From IMG/VR virus record IMGVR_UViG_3300035698_006362, positions 1 through 26,224 of that record: DNA of 26,224 nt; one strand, written 5' to 3'. The notes beneath the pieces are model-generated. The model was not told the DNA's origin, made no database searches, and was given only the letters and a program-made list of their open reading frames with translations. Positions 22,741 through 26,224 of the stretch are shown here, piece by piece. The stretch comes from a virus. Positions within the stretch are counted from its first letter, which is position 1; each line of letters starts with the position of its first letter. Both the position numbers and the translations under genes were made by a program.

Positions 22741-22868
22741 GAAGAACTTGAGAACACACTAGAACACTTGAGAACACTTGAGAACACTTGAGAGCACACT
22801 AGAACACTTGAGAAGAACTTGAGAACACTTGAGAAGAACTTGAGAAGAACTTGAGAAGAACTTGAGAG
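22741..22868. repeat. array of about 12 short tandem repeats (GAACACTTGA / GAAGAACTTGA)
   Basis: 128 bp of 10-bp units GAACACTTGA alternating with 11-bp units GAAGAACTTGA and the variants GAACACACTA and GAGCACACTA. The core ACTTGAGAA recurs in phase with about one helical turn. Non-coding, and directly at the boundary between leftward and rightward transcription. Iteron-like binding array, replication origin or transcription-control element are all possible. Not CRISPR: no spacers. Confidence 0.9.
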
Positions 22869-23201
22869 TATTTTGACTTAGCCTCTCTGCCCCACAGTGT
22901 TCTCAAAAATTTCTACCATAAAAAACTGCCCCAAAACGCACCAAAATCTGCCAGAATCCATTGAAAATCACTTGATTTTGTCCAATTCTGATGCCAAAAT
23001 GTTCAATATTGTCACTGATTTTTCACACTCAGCACCACTATGTTGATCACTGCTTACTACTATTCACTACTATGCTCTACTGTTCTCACAGTGCAAGACC
23101 CCGCTGCATAGGACTGCTATATACTAATGTATTACAATATACTACTATGTACTACTCTGTATACTAGTGTACTACTACTATGCTCTACTAGTGTATAATG
23201 G
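22869..23201. other. non-coding, T- and TACTA-rich control region
   Basis: No convincing gene. The first half (22869-23040) is AT-rich on the T side of the strand, with runs such as AAAAATTTC and GATTTTTCAC. The second half (23041-23200) is packed with TACTA/ACTACTAT and CTATGCTCTACT motifs; the last appears at about 23071 and again near 23180, and resembles the inverse of CATAGTAGAGTACAGTAG at 22724. Together with the GAACACTTGA array and the strand switch, this resembles a phage origin or early control region. One copy of an 18-bp GACCCCGCTG element sits at 23097. Confidence 0.6.
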
Positions 23202-23230
23202 TTGACAAAACCAGTTTGTTCCTGTACAAT
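23202..23230 (+). promoter_or_regulatory. sigma70 promoter upstream of the 23266 gene
   Basis: TTGACA (23202-23207), 17 bp, TACAAT (23225-23230), 35 nt before the ATG. The -35 box is perfect and the -10 box has one mismatch. The CACATAC downstream of the -10 resembles the ACATAC seen at the other promoters to the right. Confidence 0.8.
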
Positions 23231-23265
23231 ATAACACATACACTAAGTAAAAAGGGTTTTTTGAA

Positions 23266-23412
23266 ATGACACAGTATAAAGTTCTAGTACGCTTGCCCAA
23301 CAGTTCAACGGTGTGGGTTTTCCTATCAGCACAGAACATTGGACAGGCTAGGCAGTTGGCAGAGTCACAGTACAGTGCTCAGTCTGTGCTGCAAGTGATC
23401 ACTAACCAATAA
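23266..23412 (+). CDS. small hypothetical protein (48 aa)
   Basis: ATG 23266 behind a consensus promoter; reads MTQYKVLVRLPNSSTVWVFL then SAQNIGQARQLAESQYSAQS and ends VLQVITNQ. The beta-strand-turn-strand then helix-strand arrangement suggests a tiny alpha-beta domain. AAAAAGGG lies about 9 nt upstream as a possible ribosome-binding site. Probably an early phage protein of unknown role. An 18-bp repeated element overlaps the stop region and precedes the next gene. Confidence 0.65.
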   Translation: MTQYKVLVRLPNSSTVWVFLSAQNIGQARQLAESQYSAQSVLQVITNQ

Positions 23413-23433
23413 GACCCCGCTGTAAAGGACAAT

Positions 23434-24189
23434 ATGTTAACTGAAGGTTCTAATCGAATTGGTATTATACAGAGTAGAGGACTGGGAGATCTAGTGATCG
23501 CCTTGCCCATTGCACTGCACTATCGGGAACAGGGCAAAGAAGTGTTGTGGCCCATATGTGAAGAATTCATGCCTAGTATGCAAAAGGCTGCTCCTTGGGT
23601 CAACTGGATTCCTTTGAAGACTGACACTCACGGCAACTTCTTCTACTTCCATGCCATGGGCAATTTGAAGTATCGAGACTGTGAGGACATCATCTGCTTG
23701 TATCAGTACTTGAGCAATCAACCTGAACTATCGGATCCGGATCTGTTTCCCATACTCAAGTTCGATCAATACAAGTATGCTGCCGCAGGAGTGCCGTTCA
23801 AGCACAAACAACGGTTGGGGGAGTGTATTGTACGTGACCCCGCTGCAGAGGATAGGGTCTACAGTGCAGTGGTCAAGCAGCCTCGCTACATCGTGGTGCA
23901 TACTGAGGGCAGTGCTGCTCATATCAACTTGGATTTCTCGGATGCGGAGTCGGAAGGCTATCAAGTGGTGAGAATCACTGAGGGCGTCACGGATTCAGCA
24001 TTTGATTGGCTCAAGGTCATGGAAGGTGCGGAGTGTCTGTACCTATTTGACTCAGTGTTTGCCAACATTGCGGACGGATTGGATCTGCCCGTAGAGAAGT
24101 GGTTCATCCGCCGCAGCAAAATGGACTTGACTCCTGTGCTGTTGGGCGACTGGAACTATTTTCCCATAAGCCAGTTGACAGCAGACTAA
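23434..24189 (+). CDS. GT-B glycosyltransferase-like protein, GT9/heptosyltransferase type (251 aa)
   Basis: Starts MLTEGSNRIGIIQSRGLGDL. The sequence IGIIQSRGLGDLVIALPIAL (9-28) matches the N-terminal signature of ADP-heptose:LPS heptosyltransferases (glycosyltransferase 9), where GxGD is followed by a hydrophobic helix. A second Rossmann half follows, with YIVVHTEGSAAHINLDFSDA and, in the nucleotide-sugar-binding region, LFDSVFANIADGLDLPVEKW. It is shorter (251 against about 320-350 aa) than bacterial members, so part of the fold may be reduced. It may modify host lipopolysaccharide or a virion glycan. AAAGGAC lies only 3 nt before the ATG. The gene is less AT-rich than the central cluster. 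Confidence 0.65.
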   Translation: MLTEGSNRIGIIQSRGLGDLVIALPIALHYREQGKEVLWPICEEFMPSMQKAAPWVNWIPLKTDTHGNFFYFHAMGNLKYRDCEDIICLYQYLSNQPELSDPDLFPILKFDQYKYAAAGVPFKHKQRLGECIVRDPAAEDRVYSAVVKQPRYIVVHTEGSAAHINLDFSDAESEGYQVVRITEGVTDSAFDWLKVMEGAECLYLFDSVFANIADGLDLPVEKWFIRRSKMDLTPVLLGDWNYFPISQLTAD

Positions 24190-24203
24190 TTATACTGTAC
24201 AAT
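24175..24203 (+). promoter_or_regulatory. sigma70 promoter for the tRNA cluster
   Basis: TTGACA (24175-24180), inside the 3' end of the GT gene, 17 bp, TACAAT (24198-24203), 21 nt before the first tRNA-like sequence. It fits a promoter for tRNA transcription, with the same TACAAT -10 as the 23202 promoter. Confidence 0.75.
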
Positions 24204-24223
24204 AACTGCTTAAACAGTGTTAA

Positions 24224-24268
24224 GGCTCATGGCGCAATGGTCAGCGCAGCGGACTCATAATCTATTGG
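24224..24268 (+). pseudogene. 5' half of a CAT-anticodon tRNA (tRNA-Ile2/Met-like) without a 3' half
   Basis: Sequence from GGCTCAT through a perfect D-arm (GCGC-loop-GCGC around AATGGTCA) to the loop CTCATAA with anticodon CAT matches the front of bacterial CAT tRNAs. The anticodon stem is imperfect (GCGGA/TCTAT). After TTGG no T-arm with TTCG follows, and no ATGAGCC exists downstream to close the acceptor stem. It is a degenerate or truncated tRNA, or a tRNA-like leader for the next tRNA. Confidence 0.55.
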
Positions 24269-24282
24269 GCCTGCCAAACAAT

Positions 24283-24357
24283 CTGGTGTTCGTATAATGG
24301 ATAATACAGGGGTCTTCTAAGCCCTTAATAGGAGTTCGATTCTCTTACGCCGGACCA
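24283..24357 (+). tRNA. tRNA-Arg (anticodon TCT)
   Basis: Acceptor CTGGTGT pairs with ACGCCGG over 7 bp (with G-T wobbles). The D-arm is GTAT/ATAC. The anticodon stem GGGGT/GCCCT encloses CTTCTAA with anticodon TCT. The T-arm is AGGAG-TTCGATT-CTCTT. Discriminator A and an encoded CCA follow (24354-24357). It reads AGA codons, which are favoured in AT-rich phage genes such as the central cluster, and may compensate for host codon bias. Confidence 0.85.
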
Positions 24358-24360
24358 AAT

Positions 24361-24443
24361 GGAGTGGAAGCATCAATGGTGATATTAACGGACTAATACT
24401 CCGCCGCCTTCGGGCACGACTGGTTCGATCCCAGTACACTCCA
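24361..24443 (+). tRNA. class II (long variable arm) tRNA-like gene, apparent anticodon AAT, identity uncertain
   Basis: Acceptor GGAGTGG/ACACTCC pairs except at the last position. The T-arm ACTGG-TTCGATC-CCAGT is perfect. The variable arm is long, with GCC-TTCG-GGC. The anticodon stem CGGA/TCCG encloses CTAATAC, which puts AAT at positions 34-36. Long-variable-arm tRNAs are Leu, Ser and sometimes Tyr, none of which has AAT, so the identity is unclear. The D-arm is weak and no CCA is encoded (TCA follows). It may be a decaying or altered tRNA-Leu or Ser. The rest of the 24444-24482 gap shows a GTGGC/GCCAC hairpin only. Confidence 0.55.
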
Positions 24444-24482
24444 TCATTCCCGTGGCAGATCAGCCACACAATAACCCACCAC

Positions 24483-24511
24483 TTGACAGGGTCTTTGTTT
24501 AGTGTTATAAT
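24483..24511 (+). promoter_or_regulatory. consensus sigma70 promoter for the 24542 gene
   Basis: TTGACA (24483-24488), 17-bp spacer starting GGGTCTTTG, TATAAT (24506-24511), then ACATAC. Both hexamers are perfect. Spacer and downstream sequence closely resemble the 25200 promoter. Confidence 0.9.
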
Positions 24512-24541
24512 ACATACTTAAACAACACAAGGAGCGCAAGT

Positions 24542-24787
24542 ATGCTGTCATTTAATACACTGTTACGTGCTAAACTAGTTTACAACAAAAACAAAGAGGT
24601 ATATAAGATAGTTGCTGCATTTAATGTAACTGAAGTAAATGAAAAGGGCACATTTAAATTCCCTACACAAGCAAAATGTGATTTTATAAGCAGTGAATTC
24701 AGTTACGAAACATTTGAATCAGATAAAAATCGTGCAATTGAATTAATGCAGAGAGATACACGTACAACTAATTTTGAATTTGTGTAA
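24542..24787 (+). CDS. hypothetical early protein (81 aa)
   Basis: ATG 24542 with AAGGAGCG 7-8 nt upstream, behind a perfect promoter. Starts MLSFNTLLRAKLVYNKNKEV. Alternating strands and helices with many Lys, Thr and Phe (YKIVAAFNVTEVNEKGTFKF), ending RDTRTTNFEFV. No catalytic motif or membrane segment. A strong hairpin with T-run follows the stop. Single-gene unit with own promoter and terminator, typical of phage early host-takeover genes. Function unknown. Confidence 0.75.
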   Translation: MLSFNTLLRAKLVYNKNKEVYKIVAAFNVTEVNEKGTFKFPTQAKCDFISSEFSYETFESDKNRAIELMQRDTRTTNFEFV

Positions 24788-24791
24788 TTGA

Positions 24792-24828
24792 CAAAAGCCC
24801 TATAGTAGAGTATGCTATAGGGCTTTTG
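24792..24828 (+). terminator. strong hairpin terminator after the 24542 gene
   Basis: CAAAAGCCCTATAG (24792-24805) pairs perfectly with CTATAGGGCTTTTG (24815-24828) around a 9-nt loop, and the right arm ends in TTTT. It looks like a bidirectional-type intrinsic terminator, although the T-run is short. It separates this gene from the next promoter, whose -35 starts at 24830. Confidence 0.8.
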
Positions 24829-24829
24829 G

Positions 24830-24858
24830 TTGACAAAGTGGTAAAACCTTGTTATAAT
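24830..24858 (+). promoter_or_regulatory. consensus sigma70 promoter for the GIY-YIG-like gene
   Basis: TTGACA (24830-24835), 17 bp, TATAAT (24853-24858). The ATG of the gene starts only 7 nt after the -10 box, so the expected start of transcription falls on or beside the A of ATG. Confidence 0.88.
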
Positions 24859-24864
24859 ACTAGT

Positions 24865-25203
24865 ATGGAAACAAAAAACACCATCCGCAAAAAACGAGTA
24901 GACCGCACACACATCATCTATGAGTTGGTGGTCAACGGAGGCAACTACATCGGCGTCACAGCAAAGACAGAGTCTACTGTGAACAAGAGTGTGTTGAGCC
25001 GTGCTGCCAAACACTTCTACCGTGCCAAGCAGGAGAGCAAGGACTGGTTGTTGTGTAATGCTCTGCGCACATTGGCTGACAAGAGCGAGATTCAGTGCTA
25101 CATACTAGAAACAGTACGAGGCAAGGCTGCGGCTCACTTGCGTGAAGTTGAGTTGCGCAGACAGTTAAAGCCTGTGTTGAACACTGATGTCCGGGGTGAT
25201 TGA
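24865..25203 (+). CDS. GIY-YIG-like nuclease domain protein (112 aa)
   Basis: Start ATG 24865 (METKNTIRKKRVDRTHIIYE). GIY-YIG features: IIYELVV at 17-23 and NYIGVTAK (27-34), then R46 and H50 in a helix, a C-terminal helix with Glu (HLREVELRRQLKPVLNTD, E94/E96) and the typical 'KPVLN' ending. This is a small, complete GIY-YIG module without a further DNA-binding domain. Probably a DNA nuclease or nickase that acts on host or phage DNA. In-frame codons upstream exist (24826) but overlap the promoter, so I reject them. The mRNA seems leaderless. Confidence 0.7.
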   Translation: METKNTIRKKRVDRTHIIYELVVNGGNYIGVTAKTESTVNKSVLSRAAKHFYRAKQESKDWLLCNALRTLADKSEIQCYILETVRGKAAAHLREVELRRQLKPVLNTDVRGD

Positions 25204-25228
25204 CGGGTCTTTGATTCGGTGTTATAAT
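25200..25228 (+). promoter_or_regulatory. near-consensus sigma70 promoter for the 25261 gene
   Basis: TTGACG (25200-25205), 17 bp beginning GGTCTTTG, TATAAT (25223-25228), then ACATACATA. The -35 overlaps the stop of the GIY-YIG-like gene. Very similar to the 24483 promoter over the spacer and initial transcribed region. Confidence 0.85.
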
Positions 25229-25260
25229 ACATACATAGCAAAGCAAAACAGGAGTTGAAA

Positions 25261-25560
25261 ATGTCCAAGTTAACCGAATACACAATTGAAATCTACAAAG
25301 CAGACAAGCGTATCAAACGTGATGAGCGTTATGGTAAGAACAAAGCAGGTTTGCGATTCGTGGAAGTGATGGACTATGCTCCTAGTACCAAAGACTACAT
25401 TGAGTGTCTTGCAGAAGACTTCCGTAAAGCAGGGGTTGTTGCAACGGTGTTTGAAACCTATGTAACCAAGAAGAACATGATGGGCGGTGCTGAGTTCCGG
25501 GAGCGGTATGACACTCCTTACTACTGCTCACCCAGTTCAGAAACTTACTGGAGCATGTAA
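25261..25560 (+). CDS. hypothetical early protein (99 aa)
   Basis: ATG 25261 with an ideal AGGAG ribosome-binding site 7 nt upstream (an in-frame TTG at 25255 is less likely). Starts MSKLTEYTIEIYKADKRIKR. Basic N-terminal half, then EDFRKAGVVATVFETYVTKK and a C-terminus with two Tyr-rich pieces (RYDTPYYCSPSSETYWSM). Compatible with a small alpha-beta fold. No recognised motif. Own promoter, so separately expressed early gene. Confidence 0.75.
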   Translation: MSKLTEYTIEIYKADKRIKRDERYGKNKAGLRFVEVMDYAPSTKDYIECLAEDFRKAGVVATVFETYVTKKNMMGGAEFRERYDTPYYCSPSSETYWSM

Positions 25561-25571
25561 AGACCCTACGG

Positions 25572-25600
25572 TTGACAGAGACTTAGATCTTTGTTATAAT
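25572..25600 (+). promoter_or_regulatory. consensus sigma70 promoter for the 25632 gene pair
   Basis: TTGACA (25572-25577), 17 bp, TATAAT (25595-25600), then ACATACATC. 31 nt before the ATG. Both hexamers perfect. Confidence 0.9.
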
Positions 25601-25631
25601 ACATACATCAACAACGCACTAAGGAGCAGAC

Positions 25632-25811
25632 ATGTTTAATTTTAGTCACAGAACAAGCCGTCCAATAACTTCAGAACTGACGGAAATGGCAGAGCAGGGC
25701 ATGATTGATTGGGAAACCCTTGCCCGTGATGCCCTAGGTTGGATGAGCGAATCAGATGTAGCAGAGTTTGCCCGACGTTACAACTACCTTGTAGAGGAGG
25801 ACGCAGAATGA
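25632..25811 (+). CDS. small acidic helical protein (59 aa)
   Basis: ATG 25632 with AAGGAG 6-7 nt upstream. Reads MFNFSHRTSRPITSELTEMA, then EQGMIDWETLARDALGWMSE and SDVAEFARRYNYLVEEDAE. Mostly acidic helices, in the pattern of small phage regulatory or inhibitor proteins. The stop overlaps the start of the 25808 gene (ATGA), so the two are cotranslated. Function unknown. Confidence 0.75.
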   Translation: MFNFSHRTSRPITSELTEMAEQGMIDWETLARDALGWMSESDVAEFARRYNYLVEEDAE

Positions 25812-25951
25812 AAGCATGGGATGTGATTCGCAATGGAAAGATCGTTGACACCGTGTTCTACAGCAAGGACTGTGATCTGTGGTATGTACGCAACGGATTG
25901 ATCAACCACGATGGATATCCGGTTGACATCATAGTACGAGCGGCAGTATAA
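25808..25951 (+). CDS. small hypothetical protein (47 aa)
   Basis: Starts MKAWDVIRNGKIVDTVFYSK at 25808 (GAGGAGGAC about 8 nt upstream), ending in GYPVDIIVRAAV. Two short beta hairpins around DLWYVRNGLINHDG are predicted by eye. Translationally coupled to the acidic protein upstream. The start of the next gene's promoter lies in its last codons. No function assigned. Confidence 0.7.
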   Translation: MKAWDVIRNGKIVDTVFYSKDCDLWYVRNGLINHDGYPVDIIVRAAV

Positions 25952-25952
25952 T
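25923..25952 (+). promoter_or_regulatory. sigma70 promoter for the 25981 gene
   Basis: TTGACA (25923-25928), 18 bp, TATAAT (25947-25952), inside the 3' end of the preceding gene. The spacer is one base longer than at the neighbouring promoters, but both hexamers are perfect. Confidence 0.75.
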
Positions 25953-25980
25953 ACACTCATACACACTAAAAGGAACTACT

Positions 25981-26224
25981 ATGCAACACTACGATGAACT
26001 AGCAACCTACGAGCGTTCGGGCTTTGATATTATTGTGGACAAGACCTGGGAAGACCTTAGTCTATCACAATGCTTCGATGAATCATGCTACGACATCTCT
26101 GAGTTAGCACAAGATATCGACAGCGGCAATCTAGATTGGTTCATGTTGCGTGTGCGAGTTATGTTTGATGGGCATGAAGTAGCGGCTAATTACCTAGGCG
26201 GATGTTTGTACAAAGATGCCCAAG
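25981..26224 (+). CDS. partial hypothetical early protein (runs off the right edge)
   Basis: ATG 25981 with AAAGGAAC upstream. About 81 residues visible, starting MQHYDELATYERSGFDIIVD and reaching GGCLYKDAQ. Acidic, with LSLSQCFDESCYDISELAQD in the middle; resembles a small early host-interaction protein. Continues beyond the window, so the length is unknown. Confidence 0.75.
   Translation, partial: MQHYDELATYERSGFDIIVDKTWEDLSLSQCFDESCYDISELAQDIDSGNLDWFMLRVRVMFDGHEVAANYLGGCLYKDAQ

Noticed and set aside
22741-22868. CRISPR array
   Set aside because: The repeats are 10-11 bp and contiguous, with no unique spacers of 25-40 bp and no cas gene nearby.
22869-23201. Protein-coding gene in the TACTA-rich region
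   Set aside because: Every forward reading I followed is interrupted by stops within a few codons and no ribosome-binding site precedes an ATG.
24703-25285. Minus-strand ORFs opposite the early genes (His, Cys and Ser-rich readings)
   Set aside because: They are shadows of genes that have their own promoters and ribosome-binding sites on the plus strand.

Overview
The window looks like part of the genome of a large tailed phage, probably a marine or freshwater T4-like myovirus of a Gram-negative, proteobacterium-like host. The reasons are very dense packing (ATGA and TAATG overlaps, almost no gaps), long same-strand runs of virion-type genes (collagen-like fibre, YadA-like beta-roll fibre), an ATP-dependent DNA ligase, an HNH protein, many small unknown ORFs behind strong sigma70 promoters, phage tRNAs, and auxiliary genes of the kind found in aquatic phages. 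No terminase, capsid, portal or polymerase gene lies in the window, so the phage assignment is an inference from context. Host and exact relatives cannot be read from the sequence.

Layout. (1) 1-4076, minus strand: small putative virion proteins followed by two fibre-like proteins, the larger with two collagen-like blocks. (2) 4131-6623: a convergent HNH protein (plus) and a minus-strand operon SWIM zinc-finger protein - DNA ligase - translation initiation factor IF-1, driven by an ideal TTGACA-N17-TATAAT promoter. (3) 6640-9018: an unknown small protein and a PP-loop ATPase (minus), and a plus-strand trio of unknown protein, IscA/HesB Fe-S carrier and acyl carrier protein. (4) 9019-18684, minus strand, visibly AT-rich: a tightly coupled run with a possible sulfotransferase, a tandem pair of unknown paralogues, an aspartyl-hydroxylase-like 2-oxoglutarate oxygenase, a SAM methyltransferase, two Cys-rich radical SAM enzymes, and two pairs of paralogous glycosyltransferase-like proteins. 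This is the most interesting part: a phage-borne modification or biosynthesis cluster with its own Fe-S and carrier-protein accessories next door. (5) 18681-22297: further virion-like proteins, a GT2-like glycosyltransferase and a phosphomannomutase-like HAD protein. (6) 22298-23265: a control region at the strand switch, with an inverted repeat, an array of short GAACACTTGA-type repeats and TACTA-rich DNA. (7) 23202-26224, plus strand: early-type genes, several with their own near-identical sigma70 promoters; a GT-B heptosyltransferase-like protein; a tRNA cluster; a GIY-YIG-like protein that appears to be leaderless; and small unknown proteins running off the right edge.

How it fits together. 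The TTGACA/TATAAT promoters sit at presumed early genes (small plus-strand ORFs, ligase operon). The fibre-type genes instead have CATAAATA boxes resembling T4 late promoters. The left and centre would then be late, the right early, and the repeat-rich region between them is a candidate origin or switch. The sugar genes (PMM-like HAD, GT2, two GT pairs, GT9-like) together suggest glycan synthesis for the virion or the host surface. The radical SAM, methyltransferase, hydroxylase, ACP, IscA and PP-loop genes suggest a further modification chemistry whose substrate is unknown.
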